NCBI RefSeq assembly: GCF_965656765.1
Contig: NZ_CBFHLV010000001.1
Coordinates: 112,503 to 176,502 of the forward strand
Origin: Marivita sp965656765
Lineage (GTDB): Bacteria; Pseudomonadota; Alphaproteobacteria; Rhodobacterales; Rhodobacteraceae
DNA length: 64,000 nt
Direction of reading: 5' to 3'
Part shown: positions 15,272 through 24,726 of the stretch, piece after piece
How positions within the stretch are numbered: the first letter of the stretch is position 1
Layout of the letters: every line of letters starts with the position of its first letter
The notes under the pieces: model-generated
Told to the model about the DNA's origin: nothing
The model's database searches: none
What the model saw: the letters and a program-made list of their open reading frames with translations, nothing else
Translations under genes and position numbers: made by a program

Positions 15272-18238
15272 ATGACGGATCAAAGCCCCAACGATCTCTT
15301 CCACGCCTCCAGCTTCATGCAGGGGCATAACGCGGCGTATCTCGAACAGATGTACGCGCGCTATGCGAACGACCCCAACGCGGTCGACGAAGCGTGGCAG
15401 GCGTTTTTCAGGCAACTGGGCGACGACGAAGTCAGCGTCAAAAAAGAGGCCACCGGCCCAAGCTGGGCGCGCACCGACTGGCCGCCGCAGCCAAGCGATG
15501 ACCTGACCGCCGCCCTTGACGGCCAATGGCCCGTGGCACCCGCAGAAGCGAAAAGCGCTGGCGACAAGATCAAGGCCAAGGCGCAAGAGAAAGGCGTCGA
15601 AGTCACTGACGACGCGATCCAGCGCGCTGTGCTCGACTCCATCCGCGCCCTGATGATCATCCGCGCATACCGCATCCGGGGTCACCTTGCCGCAGATCTC
15701 GACCCATTGGGCATGCGCGAACAGACAGCCCACCCCGAGCTTGATCCGAAATCCTACGGCTTCACAGAGGCCGATATGGATCGCCCGATCTTCATCGACA
15801 ATGTTCTGGGCCTCCAGATCGCGTCGATGCGCGAGATCCTTGATATCGTGCGCCGCACCTATTGTGGCACCTTCGCGTTGCAGTACATGCACATCTCGGA
15901 TCCCGAACAGTCCGCATGGCTCAAGGAACGGATCGAAGGCTACGGCAAGGAAGTCGCATTCACCCGCGAAGGCCGCAAGGCGATCCTCAACAAGATGGTC
16001 GAGGCCGAAGGTTTTGAGAAATTCCTCCATGTCAAATACATGGGCACCAAGCGTTTTGGCCTTGATGGCGGCGAAAGCCTGATCCCAGCGATGGAGCAGA
16101 TCATCAAGCGCGGCGGCAACCTGGGCGTTAAGGAAATCGTCATTGGCATGCCGCACCGGGGGCGCTTGTCGGTTTTGGCCAACGTGATGCAGAAACCTTA
16201 CCGCGCGATCTTCAACGAATTTCAGGGCGGCAGCTTTAAGCCCGAAGATGTCGACGGTTCCGGCGATGTGAAATACCACCTCGGCGCATCATCCGACCGT
16301 GAATTCGATGGCAATTCTGTGCACCTGTCGCTGACCGCCAACCCATCGCACCTTGAGGCCGTGAACCCCGTCGTTCTTGGCAAGGTCCGCGCCAAGCAAG
16401 ATCAGATGGGTGATACGTCCCGTTCGCAGGTCATGCCGATCTTGCTGCACGGCGACGCGGCCTTCGCCGGTCAGGGCGTGGTTGCAGAGTGCTTTGCCCT
16501 GTCCGGCCTGCGCGGCCACAAGGCGGGCGGCACGATGCATATCGTTGTGAACAACCAAATCGGCTTTACCACAGCGCCGCACTTCTCCCGCTCCTCACCC
16601 TATCCTACGGATAACGCGCTGGTGGTCGAAGCACCAATCTTCCACGTCAACGGCGACGACCCCGAAGCGGTGGTTCACGCCGCCAAGGTAGCCACCGAAT
16701 TCCGTCAGAAGTTCGGCAAAGACGTGGTTGTCGACATCTTCTGCTACCGCAGATTTGGCCACAACGAGGGAGATGAACCAATGTTCACCAACCCGTTGAT
16801 GTACAAAAAGATCAAACAGCAAAAGACCACGCTGTCGCTTTACACTGAACGTCTGGTCAAGGACGGCCTGATCCCCGAAGGCGAAATCGAGGATATGAAG
16901 GCAGCATTCCAATCGCACCTGAACGAAGAATTCGAAGCCGGGAAAAACTACAAGCCAAACAAGGCTGACTGGCTGGATGGCCGTTGGTCGCATCTGGATC
17001 GGCAGGACAAAGACGACTACCAGCGCGGCCAGACTGCGGTGAAACCCGAAACCTTTGATCAGGTAGGTGATGCGCTGACTCGCCTGCCCGACGGGTTCCC
17101 GGTGCACAAGACCGTGGATCGCTTGCTCGAGTCTCGCAAAGAAATGTTCGACAAAGGCCAAGGTTTTGACTGGGCCACCGCAGAGGCACTGGCATTCGGG
17201 TCGTTGCTCACCGAGGGGTATCCGGTGCGCCTTGCCGGTCAGGACAGCACCCGCGGCACGTTCAGCCAGCGCCATTCGGGTATCGTGAACCAGGAAACCG
17301 AAGAGCGCTACTTCCCGCTCAACCATATCCGCGAAGGCCAGTCGCGCTACGAAGTGATCGATTCGGCCCTGTCGGAATACGCAGTGTTGGGTTTCGAATA
17401 CGGCTACTCATTGGCCGAACCCAACGCGCTTACCCTTTGGGAAGCCCAGTTTGGTGACTTCGCAAACGGCGCGCAGATCATGTTCGACCAGTTCGTCAGC
17501 TCGGGTGAATCAAAGTGGCTGCGCATGTCGGGCCTTGTCTGCCTGCTGCCCCACGGATTTGAAGGTCAGGGGCCGGAACATTCGTCCGCGCGCCTTGAAC
17601 GGTTCTTGCAGATGTGCGGTCAGGACAACTGGATCGTGGCCAACTGCTCGACCCCGGCGAACTACTTTCACATCCTGCGCCGCCAGCTGCACCGGTCGTT
17701 CCGCAAGCCGCTGATCCTGATGACGCCAAAATCGCTTCTGCGCCACAAGCTGGCGGTCTCCAAAACCGAGGAATTCACCACCGGGTCCAGCTTCCACCGC
17801 GTGTTGTGGGACGATGCGCAATACGGAAACTCGGACACCAAACTGGTCAGCGACGACAAGATCAAACGTGTCGTGATGTGTTCTGGCAAGGTCTACTTTG
17901 ACCTGCTCGAAGAACGCGATGCGCGCGGTATCGACGACGTCTACATCCTGCGGTTCGAACAGTTTTACCCGTTCCCGGCCATTTCGGCGGTCAAGGAACT
18001 CGAACGTTTTCCACAGGCCGCGATGGTCTGGTGTCAGGAAGAACCCAAAAACCAAGGCGCATGGACGTTTATGGAACCAAACCTCGAATGGGTTCTGGGC
18101 CGTATCAACGCCACGCACCCGCGCCCCCGCTACGTGGGCCGTGCCACATCGGCCTCGCCTGCGACAGGTCTGGCCAGCCAACACAAAGCACAGCAAGCCG
18201 CGCTCGTAAACGATGCGCTGACGATCGAAGGGAACTAA
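15272..18238 (+). CDS. sucA: 2-oxoglutarate dehydrogenase E1 component
   Basis: 988 residues, start ATG 15272 after GGGAGGA. The N-terminal E2-binding region (NDLFHASSFMQGHNAAYLEQ) is present. The thiamine-diphosphate core has GMPHRGRLSVLANV, GDAAFAGQGVV and NNQIGFTT. The transketolase-like part has SLLTEGYPVRLAGQDSTRGT and LLPHGFEGQGPEHSSAR. It decarboxylates 2-oxoglutarate and passes the succinyl group to SucB. Three bases separate it from sucB. Confidence 0.98.
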   Translation: MTDQSPNDLFHASSFMQGHNAAYLEQMYARYANDPNAVDEAWQAFFRQLGDDEVSVKKEATGPSWARTDWPPQPSDDLTAALDGQWPVAPAEAKSAGDKIKAKAQEKGVEVTDDAIQRAVLDSIRALMIIRAYRIRGHLAADLDPLGMREQTAHPELDPKSYGFTEADMDRPIFIDNVLGLQIASMREILDIVRRTYCGTFALQYMHISDPEQSAWLKERIEGYGKEVAFTREGRKAILNKMVEAEGFEKFLHVKYMGTKRFGLDGGESLIPAMEQIIKRGGNLGVKEIVIGMPHRGRLSVLANVMQKPYRAIFNEFQGGSFKPEDVDGSGDVKYHLGASSDREFDGNSVHLSLTANPSHLEAVNPVVLGKVRAKQDQMGDTSRSQVMPILLHGDAAFAGQGVVAECFALSGLRGHKAGGTMHIVVNNQIGFTTAPHFSRSSPYPTDNALVVEAPIFHVNGDDPEAVVHAAKVATEFRQKFGKDVVVDIFCYRRFGHNEGDEPMFTNPLMYKKIKQQKTTLSLYTERLVKDGLIPEGEIEDMKAAFQSHLNEEFEAGKNYKPNKADWLDGRWSHLDRQDKDDYQRGQTAVKPETFDQVGDALTRLPDGFPVHKTVDRLLESRKEMFDKGQGFDWATAEALAFGSLLTEGYPVRLAGQDSTRGTFSQRHSGIVNQETEERYFPLNHIREGQSRYEVIDSALSEYAVLGFEYGYSLAEPNALTLWEAQFGDFANGAQIMFDQFVSSGESKWLRMSGLVCLLPHGFEGQGPEHSSARLERFLQMCGQDNWIVANCSTPANYFHILRRQLHRSFRKPLILMTPKSLLRHKLAVSKTEEFTTGSSFHRVLWDDAQYGNSDTKLVSDDKIKRVVMCSGKVYFDLLEERDARGIDDVYILRFEQFYPFPAISAVKELERFPQAAMVWCQEEPKNQGAWTFMEPNLEWVLGRINATHPRPRYVGRATSASPATGLASQHKAQQAALVNDALTIEGN

Positions 18239-18241
18239 GAC

Positions 18242-19783
18242 ATGACAACCGAAGTGCGAGTGCCCACCTTGGGTGAATCCGTGACAGAAGCCACGGTCGC
18301 CACATGGTTCAAAAAGCCGGGCGACAGCGTCGCCGTGGATGAAATGCTGTGCGAGCTGGAAACAGACAAGGTGACGGTCGAAGTGCCATCGCCCGCTGCT
18401 GGCACGTTAGCCGATATCGTTGCTGGCGAAGGTGACACCGTCGGTGTCGATGCTCTGCTGGCCAACATCTCGGAAGGTGGCGAAGCGGCCGCCAGCCCAG
18501 CCAAATCCCAAGCCCCTGCCGAGGCCGCAGCCGCGCCTTCGGGCAGCAGCGATAACAAGACCGTCGATGTGATGGTCCCAACGCTTGGCGAATCTGTCTC
18601 CGAGGCGACTGTCTCGACCTGGTTCAAAAAGGTCGGCGATACCGTCGCGCAAGACGAAATGCTCTGTGAGCTGGAAACCGACAAGGTCTCCGTCGAAGTT
18701 CCCGCGCCGAGCGCCGGTGTCCTGTCTGAAATCCTCGCCGCCGAAGGCAGCACCGTCGAAGCTGGTGGCAAGCTGGGTGTGATCGGTGGCAGTGCAGGCG
18801 CCGCCGCAAGCGTACCCGGCAGCGATGCCGCAGGTGGCGAACAATATACCACGCCAGATGCAGGCGACGGTCGCCCCGGGTCCGACGTCGAAGACGCCCC
18901 TTCGGCCAAGAAAGCCATGGCCGAAGCCGGTGTAAGCCGCGATCAGGTTCAGGGCTCGGGCCGCGATGGCCGGGTGATGAAAGAAGACGTTGCCAAAGCG
19001 GTTGCCGCGGCGTCCAGCACACCTGCTGCCCAGACATCCGCTCCGACCTCGGCCCCACGTGCACCGGTCAGCGCCGATGACGCTGCGCGCGAGGAACGGG
19101 TCAAGATGACCCGCCTGCGCCAAACCATCGCCCGCCGGCTTAAGGACGCGCAAAACACCGCCGCGATCCTGACCACCTATAACGAGGTGGACATGACCGA
19201 AACGATGGCTCTGCGCAAAGAGTACAAAGACCTCTTTGAGAAGAAGCACGGTGTCCGCCTTGGCTTCATGTCCTTCTTCACCAAGGCCTGCTGCCACGCG
19301 CTGCGCGAAGTGCCCGAAGTCAATGCCGAGATCGATGGCACCGACATCGTCTACAAGAACTTCGTCCACATGGGCGTCGCCGCAGGCACGCCGCAGGGTC
19401 TCGTGGTTCCGGTCATCCGCGACGCAGATCAGATGAGCTTTGCCGAGATCGAAAAGGCGATCGCCGAAAAAGGCCGCCGCGCCCGGGATGGCAAGCTGTC
19501 GATGGCAGAAATGCAGGGCGGCACGTTCACTGTCTCGAACGGCGGTGTCTACGGATCGCTGATGTCCTCGCCGATCCTCAACCCGCCACAGTCGGGTATC
19601 CTTGGCATGCACAAGATCCAGGATCGCCCGATGGTCATCAACGGAGAGATCAAGATCCGCCCGATGATGTATCTGGCCCTCAGCTACGACCACCGCATCG
19701 TCGACGGCAAAGGTGCCGTGACCTTCCTCGTCCGCGTGAAAGAAGCGCTCGAGGATCCGCGCCGGTTGCTGATGGATCTGTGA
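18242..19783 (+). CDS. sucB: Dihydrolipoyl succinyltransferase (2-oxoglutarate dehydrogenase E2) with two lipoyl domains
   Basis: 513 residues, longer than the roughly 400 of the single-lipoyl enzyme. Two near-identical lipoyl domains occupy about 1-77 and 103-178, each with the lipoylated Lys in LETDKV. A peripheral-subunit-binding domain follows (PSAKKAMAEAGVSRDQVQGS, about 220-255), then the catalytic domain ending in DHRIVDGKGAVTF with H484 and D488 of the active site. It forms the core of the complex, with Lpd supplied from the same operon. Confidence 0.97.
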   Translation: MTTEVRVPTLGESVTEATVATWFKKPGDSVAVDEMLCELETDKVTVEVPSPAAGTLADIVAGEGDTVGVDALLANISEGGEAAASPAKSQAPAEAAAAPSGSSDNKTVDVMVPTLGESVSEATVSTWFKKVGDTVAQDEMLCELETDKVSVEVPAPSAGVLSEILAAEGSTVEAGGKLGVIGGSAGAAASVPGSDAAGGEQYTTPDAGDGRPGSDVEDAPSAKKAMAEAGVSRDQVQGSGRDGRVMKEDVAKAVAAASSTPAAQTSAPTSAPRAPVSADDAAREERVKMTRLRQTIARRLKDAQNTAAILTTYNEVDMTETMALRKEYKDLFEKKHGVRLGFMSFFTKACCHALREVPEVNAEIDGTDIVYKNFVHMGVAAGTPQGLVVPVIRDADQMSFAEIEKAIAEKGRRARDGKLSMAEMQGGTFTVSNGGVYGSLMSSPILNPPQSGILGMHKIQDRPMVINGEIKIRPMMYLALSYDHRIVDGKGAVTFLVRVKEALEDPRRLLMDL

Positions 19784-19804
19784 CGCTCTTGACGGTGAAG
19801 AAAG

Positions 19805-20266
19805 ATGATTGGCCGCGCGCGCATAGTAGTCAAAAGTGGAGCACTTGCTCTTGTGGCACTCAGCGCGTGGTCATTCACTGACAAACCGCCTTCGGTATCC
19901 ACAGGTTTTCCATCTTCCATGCTAACTTGGCTAAAGGCTGAAACAGAGGACCTATCACCTCGGATCATTGACAGCCGCATAGACTGGGTCTGCGTCATTC
20001 CGGCCTACCAAACCCTGGGCGACGGTCTTTCTGATCTCGGGATCGTTGAGGACCTACCTCTCTATATCCCAGATGGAACATTCGCGATGGTATTGACCTT
20101 TGAAGACGAAACTCTGGAATACGCGATGATTGACTTTATGACGTATGACGTGATGACTTCGGAAAATCGGTGTCACTCGGCTGATCACATTTTATCAATT
20201 CGTGCGGAAGCGGGGACAAGAAGCAGAGAACTCCTGTTTCGTCTACCAACGGGATCGACCGAATGA
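19805..20266 (+). CDS. Unknown protein with N-terminal membrane anchor or signal
   Basis: 153 residues. One hydrophobic segment (VVKSGALALVALSAWSF, about 8-24) could be a signal peptide or an anchor. The rest is soluble and acidic, with two Cys (VCVIPAY, NRCHSAD). No domain recognised. It lies 21 bases after sucB and overlaps the MAPEG gene start by four bases (ATGA), so it is in the suc operon. Confidence 0.65.
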   Translation: MIGRARIVVKSGALALVALSAWSFTDKPPSVSTGFPSSMLTWLKAETEDLSPRIIDSRIDWVCVIPAYQTLGDGLSDLGIVEDLPLYIPDGTFAMVLTFEDETLEYAMIDFMTYDVMTSENRCHSADHILSIRAEAGTRSRELLFRLPTGSTE

Positions 20267-20652
20267 CCCCCGAACTCACCGCCCTCACCCTCGCCGCGCT
20301 GCTGCAAGTGCTGCAATTCGCGGCTTACTCCGTCACCGCCCAAATGCAGGTTGGTACCAAGAAGGCGCTCAGCCCGCGTGACACGCCGGTGCAACTCACC
20401 GGCAAAGCTGGCCGCCTGCAACGCGCGATGAACAACCATTTCGAAGGGCTGATCCTGTTCGGCATCGCCGTCATGGTCATCACCTATTCCGGCCAGAACA
20501 CCGAAAGCACAGCACTGGCCTGCGTACTCTACCTCGCCGCACGGGTGCTCTACGTGCCCGCATACGTGTTTGGTTGGGTGCCTTGGCGGTCGCTGATCTG
20601 GGCAGTTGGTTTCGTTGCCACGCTCTACCTGCTACTCAGCGCACTTATGTAG
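20263..20652 (+). CDS. MAPEG family membrane protein
   Basis: 129 residues, four membrane helices. The pattern RLQRAMNNHFEGLILFGIAV followed by ARVLYVPAYVFGWVPWRSLIW is typical of bacterial MAPEG proteins (membrane glutathione/eicosanoid-type enzymes). Their roles in bacteria are poorly known. It is coupled to the preceding gene by an ATGA overlap and precedes lpd. Confidence 0.85.
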   Translation: MTPELTALTLAALLQVLQFAAYSVTAQMQVGTKKALSPRDTPVQLTGKAGRLQRAMNNHFEGLILFGIAVMVITYSGQNTESTALACVLYLAARVLYVPAYVFGWVPWRSLIWAVGFVATLYLLLSALM

Positions 20653-20670
20653 CTTCATCTTGCCCATAAA

Positions 20671-20720
20671 CTCCGGGGGAGTCGCCGGAACGGCGACGGG
20701 GGCAGCGCCCCCTGCCCCAC
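20671..20720 (+). repeat. Roseobacter-type palindromic repeat, copy 1
   Basis: CTCCGGGGGAGTCGCC-ggaac-GGCGAC followed by GGGGGC-agc-GCCCCC. It contains two hairpins. A second copy with the same core is at 52550-52590. It lies directly before the ribosome site of lpd and may reduce read-through from the MAPEG gene. Confidence 0.75.
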
Positions 20721-20742
20721 CCAATACAAAGGACACCGCAAA

Positions 20743-22131
20743 ATGGCACAATACGACGTCATCGTCATCGGCTCCGGCCCCGGCGGCTATGTGGCCGCGA
20801 TCCGCTGCGCACAGCTGGGCCTGAAAACCGCCTGCGTCGAAGGCCGCGAGACTTTGGGCGGCACCTGTCTGAACGTCGGCTGTATCCCCTCCAAGGCGCT
20901 GCTGCATGCAAGCCATCAGCTACACGAAGCGGAACACAACTTCGCCAAGATGGGCCTTAAAGGCAAAAGCCCCTCCGTCGACTGGAAACAGATGCTTGCC
21001 TACAAAGACGACGTGATCAGCCAGAACACCAAGGGCATCGAGTTCCTGTTCAAGAAGAACAAGATCGACTGGCTCAAAGGCTGGGGCTCCATTCCCGAAG
21101 CGGGCAAAGTCAAGGTCGGGGACGACGTCCACGAGGCCAAAAACATCATCGTGGCCTCTGGGTCTGAGGCGAGCAGCCTGCCAGGGATCGAGATCGACGA
21201 GAAAGTCGTCGTGACCTCGACCGGCGCACTGGAATTGCCGAAGATCCCCAAGAAAATGATCGTGATCGGTGCCGGTGTGATTGGGTTGGAACTGGGCTCG
21301 GTCTATAGACGTCTGGGCACTGAGGTCGAGGTCATTGAATTCCTCGACGCCATCACACCAGGCATGGATGGCGAGGTTCAAAAAGCATTCCAGAAGCTGT
21401 TGCAGAAACAGGGACTGAAATTCACGCTTGGAGCGGCGGTTCAATCGGTCGACGCGAGCAAATCCAAGGCGAAAGTCACGTACAAGCTGCGCAAGGATGA
21501 CAGCGAACACACGATGGACGCGGATGTGGTGCTCGTTTCGACCGGTCGCCGTCCCTATACTGATGGGCTAGGCCTTGATGCGCTGGGGATCGAGATGTCC
21601 CAGCGCGGCCAGATCAAAACCGATGCGCACTGGCAGACCAATGTCAAAGGCGTCTATGCCATTGGCGATTGCATCGACGGACCGATGTTGGCCCACAAAG
21701 CCGAAGACGAAGGCATGGCCTGCGCCGAGGTGATCGCGGGCAAGGCAGGGCATGTGAATTACGGCGTCATTCCGGGCGTGATCTACACCCACCCCGAGGT
21801 GGCAAATGTTGGCCAGACCGAGGAACAGCTCAAAGAAGCGGGCCGCAACTACAAGGTTGGCAAGTTCAGCTTCATGGGCAATGGCCGCGCGAAAGCTAAC
21901 TTTGCCGCCGACGGGTTTGTGAAGATCCTCGCGGACAAGGACACCGACCGCATTCTGGGCGCGCATATCATCGGCCCGATGGCAGGCGACCTGATCCACG
22001 AGATCTGTGTGGCGATGGAATTCGGCGCGTCGGCCGAAGATCTGGCGCTGACCTGCCACGCACACCCAACGTATTCCGAAGCTGTGCGCGAAGCGGCATT
22101 GGCCTGTGGTGACGGCCCGATCCACATGTGA
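20743..22131 (+). CDS. lpd: Dihydrolipoyl dehydrogenase
   Basis: 462 residues. The FAD motif is GSGPGGYVAA, the redox-active disulfide is GGTCLNVGCIPSKALLH, the NAD motif is VIGAGVIGLELGSV, and the C-terminal His-Glu pair lies in HAHPTYSEAVREA. It reoxidises dihydrolipoamide on SucB; its place at the end of the suc operon assigns it mainly to the 2-oxoglutarate complex. Confidence 0.97.
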   Translation: MAQYDVIVIGSGPGGYVAAIRCAQLGLKTACVEGRETLGGTCLNVGCIPSKALLHASHQLHEAEHNFAKMGLKGKSPSVDWKQMLAYKDDVISQNTKGIEFLFKKNKIDWLKGWGSIPEAGKVKVGDDVHEAKNIIVASGSEASSLPGIEIDEKVVVTSTGALELPKIPKKMIVIGAGVIGLELGSVYRRLGTEVEVIEFLDAITPGMDGEVQKAFQKLLQKQGLKFTLGAAVQSVDASKSKAKVTYKLRKDDSEHTMDADVVLVSTGRRPYTDGLGLDALGIEMSQRGQIKTDAHWQTNVKGVYAIGDCIDGPMLAHKAEDEGMACAEVIAGKAGHVNYGVIPGVIYTHPEVANVGQTEEQLKEAGRNYKVGKFSFMGNGRAKANFAADGFVKILADKDTDRILGAHIIGPMAGDLIHEICVAMEFGASAEDLALTCHAHPTYSEAVREAALACGDGPIHM

Positions 22132-22494
22132 TCAGACACAACAGCGCAGGAAGCCTTTTCAAAAGGCTTCCTGCAAGCGCGTTTAAACGCACATTGCGAC
22201 GCGGTTTCAAAACCGCGTTTCAAAGGCTTATCACTGAGCCTTTCCAATCTCTGAAAGAAGCGGCGCCGCCCCATTGGGCTGACGGTCTTCCGAAATATCG
22301 GGGATCGCTCCCCGGACCTGTGCCCGTCTCCGGGCTTTCGTGAAACCGGTTTCTCAAGGTCGGCGCGTCACCGCCAGTTCGGAAAACCATCATATCAATC
22401 GCGGTGTGGGAGTGACCCTCTCCGCTCGTTGCGCAACGTGGGCAAACCCTGCCGATCACGCGTTAAGGATTGGGAAACGAAGCGTTCGAAGCGT
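22132..22494. other. Intergenic region after lpd
   Basis: 363 bases without a gene, between the convergent ends of lpd and the PPOX gene. Its first hundred bases are packed with inverted repeats (listed separately). Further on there is another small hairpin (CGGGGATCGCTCCCCG near 22303). Nothing else seen. Confidence 0.75.
22147..22243. repeat. Cluster of four consecutive hairpins after lpd
   Basis: Four inverted repeats in 97 bases. 22147-22173 has 12-bp arms CAGGAAGCCTTT / AAAGGCTTCCTG. 22179-22190 is GCGTTTAAACGC. 22199-22218 has 9-bp arms ACGCGGTTT / AAACCGCGT. 22222-22243 has 7-bp arms AAAGGCT / AGCCTTT. All have TTT/AAA near the centre. No long T-tract follows, so this may act as a compound terminator or as 3'-end protection of the long suc transcript. 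Confidence 0.7.
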
Positions 22495-23100
22495 TCACCA
22501 CATCCGCGGAATGGCATTCACCTCGTAATTTGCGTCATACTCCTCTCCACCGATTGCACCATCAGTCATGTCGGCCAGAATTTCACCCACCGTTGGCAGA
22601 CCTTCGGGCACCGGTGCGCCTTCCCAAAGGCCCGACCGCATCAGCGCCTTAGCGCATTGAGTAAAGACCTCAGTCACTTCGGTAACGATCACCGTCGCTG
22701 GCTGTTTGGTCTTTTTTTGGAATGTCGCGCGGAGGTCAGCGTCATCGGTGATCCACGCTTTTCCATTCACCCGCACAGTTGTTTTGGTGCCCGGAATCAT
22801 GAAAAGGAACGCGATGCGCGGATCGTCGATCAGGTCGCGCAGTGCGTCCAGCCGGTTGTTGCCTTGCCAATCAGGCAGCAGGATCGTTTTAGGATCGGCC
22901 ACACGGACCACCGGGTCAATATCGCCGCGCGGTGTGCCGTGAGTGCCATTCGGACCAGCGGTCGAGATCACGCAGAACCGGGCAGCCTCGACCCAACGAC
23001 GATAGCTGGGTGTCAGGTGATCGGCCACTTTGCTCAGCGATGCTGGCACAGGCGCGGCATAGAGCGCTTCCAAGGCGTCGATCGTGTCAATGCGGCGCAT
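22495..23100 (-). CDS. Pyridoxamine 5'-phosphate oxidase-type flavoprotein
   Basis: 201 residues. The split-barrel FMN-binding fold is indicated by RFCVISTAGPNGTHGTPRGD, LLPDWQGNNRLDALRDLIDDPRIAFLFMIPG and TTVRVNGKAWI. It resembles the FMN/F420 PPOX subgroup with unknown substrates rather than PdxH. Its start overlaps the end of plsC by 14 bases, so it is the last gene of ftsE-ftsX-plsC-ppox. Confidence 0.85.
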   Translation of the reverse strand: MRRIDTIDALEALYAAPVPASLSKVADHLTPSYRRWVEAARFCVISTAGPNGTHGTPRGDIDPVVRVADPKTILLPDWQGNNRLDALRDLIDDPRIAFLFMIPGTKTTVRVNGKAWITDDADLRATFQKKTKQPATVIVTEVTEVFTQCAKALMRSGLWEGAPVPEGLPTVGEILADMTDGAIGGEEYDANYEVNAIPRMW

Positions 23101-23821
23101 GAAATCCCGCCTCCTCGTTCAGTTTGTTGGACGCGGTTTCGATCCGGGTTTCCAACAGTTTGAGAAACTCATTTCGCGAAAGACCCGGCGCGATCGGTTC
23201 AAGAAATTCGACCACCGCCGTGCCCTGTTTGCGGTAAATGCCGCGCTTGGGCCAGAAGAGGCCAACATTCGCAGCCACAGGGACAACGGGTTGGCCCAAT
23301 TGTTCATAAAGCACTGCCGTGCCGATCTTGTAGGGTGCCTTGACCCCCGGCGCGATGCGCGTGCCTTGCGGGTAAATGATCAACTGACCGGGTGTGGCGG
23401 TGCCATTGTGTACAGCATCGACCATCTGCTTGATCGCGGCACCGCGCTTGCCCCGATCCACGGGGATACACCCGATGCGCAAACCGTATTGGCCCACGAT
23501 GGGCGCGTACATCAAGATGCGCTTCATAATGAACTTGCCAGCAGGCAAGGCAGAAAAGACCATGAACACATCCAAAAAGCTTTGATGCTTGGACGCGACG
23601 ATGCATTCATAGTCAGGTGGTGTGCCCCGAATTTCAGTCTTGAGACCGATCATCCAAGGCGCGGCCCAGCGCACATAACGGCACACGTTCATACACCCGG
23701 CGCGCGCACCTTTGCGCGACACGAGCGCCCATGGAAACAGGCCAAGTCCGACCACCGCGATGGCGACATAAACGGAAATGACAAAGATCAGGGATCGCAC
23801 CCATTGGATTGCGTATGCCAT
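23087..23821 (-). CDS. plsC: 1-acyl-sn-glycerol-3-phosphate acyltransferase
   Basis: 244 residues from ATG 23821, which overlaps the ftsX stop (ATGA). There is an N-terminal membrane segment (about 7-28). The acyltransferase motifs are SKHQSFLDVF (HX4D), then IPVDRGKR and YPQGTRIAPG. It makes phosphatidic acid from lyso-phosphatidic acid at the inner membrane. Coupling to ftsEX may tie lipid synthesis to division, but that is only context. Confidence 0.92.
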   Translation of the reverse strand: MAYAIQWVRSLIFVISVYVAIAVVGLGLFPWALVSRKGARAGCMNVCRYVRWAAPWMIGLKTEIRGTPPDYECIVASKHQSFLDVFMVFSALPAGKFIMKRILMYAPIVGQYGLRIGCIPVDRGKRGAAIKQMVDAVHNGTATPGQLIIYPQGTRIAPGVKAPYKIGTAVLYEQLGQPVVPVAANVGLFWPKRGIYRKQGTAVVEFLEPIAPGLSRNEFLKLLETRIETASNKLNEEAGFHAPH

Positions 23822-24726
23822 CAGGCCAAATCCTCTAACACGCGGCCCGCTGCGTAACGCGTGGCCAGAAACGCGACCAGACCCGACAACGGTGGGATCA
23901 TCACCACCCACAGCCAACCGATACCCTGAATGCTCAGGTCTGTCAGGAAACCGCCGTTTTCGCGCCCCGAGGGCACCAGAACCAAGGCGACAATGCCAAT
24001 CAACGTGCCCATTGCTGCACCGGTCAGGGCGCGTAGCGCAAAGCGGCGGACAAAGGCGCTGGCGATATAGGTGTCTTTGGCACCGACCAGTCGCAGCACC
24101 GCGATCACCTGTGCATTCGCAGCAAGGGCGGCATTGGCCGCAAGCGTGACCATCGCCGCAGAGGCCGCCGCGATCAATAGGATCGACGCCCAACCCAACA
24201 GCCGCAACCGCCCTGCCGCGTCGATCAACGGACGGCGCCAACGGGCGTGATCATCCAGAACCGCAGCGGGTGCTTCGGCGGCAAGTCGCAGCCTCAGACC
24301 AGCGGAATCGTAGCCCTCGTCGGTTTCGGTGATGTCGATCAGTTGCGGCAGGGGCAGATCTTCGATTGGCAAGTCAGCCCCGAACCACGGGGTGAGAAGT
24401 TCGCGCTGTTCCTCAAGCGTCAACGCGCGTGCGTCCACAACGCCCGGTGTGGTACGCAAGACGCGCAGCGCCGCTTCGGTCTGGGTCGCGACCTCGCCCG
24501 CAGGGGCCGAGATGCGCAGCGTCGAGGATTGAGCCAATTCGTTCCCCCAGCGATCCGCAACACGACCGGCCGCCAGTGACAGCGCTAAGGCAAAAACGGC
24601 CAGGAATGCCATTGCAAACGAACTGAAAAGCGTCAGCCGTGCGGTAAAGCCCGTCGGAGGAACAACACGATCCGCACGTTCATCGAATTGCAGCATCTTG
24701 GCCGTGGCGCGCAAATCGAAGTTCAC
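23821..24726 (-). CDS. ftsX: Cell division protein FtsX
   Basis: 301 residues, four membrane helices (about 31-52, 175-200, 225-250, 270-292) with a large periplasmic loop after the first, as in FtsX. RLVGAKDTYIASAFVRRFALRAL is the conserved cytoplasmic block before helix three. With FtsE it forms the ABC-like complex that controls septal peptidoglycan hydrolysis. Its start overlaps the ftsE stop by four bases. Confidence 0.92.
   Translation of the reverse strand: MNFDLRATAKMLQFDERADRVVPPTGFTARLTLFSSFAMAFLAVFALALSLAAGRVADRWGNELAQSSTLRISAPAGEVATQTEAALRVLRTTPGVVDARALTLEEQRELLTPWFGADLPIEDLPLPQLIDITETDEGYDSAGLRLRLAAEAPAAVLDDHARWRRPLIDAAGRLRLLGWASILLIAAASAAMVTLAANAALAANAQVIAVLRLVGAKDTYIASAFVRRFALRALTGAAMGTLIGIVALVLVPSGRENGGFLTDLSIQGIGWLWVVMIPPLSGLVAFLATRYAAGRVLEDLA

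Noticed and set aside
23822..24241. N-terminal extension of plsC
   Set aside because: It covers ftsX in another frame; the real start overlaps the ftsX stop.
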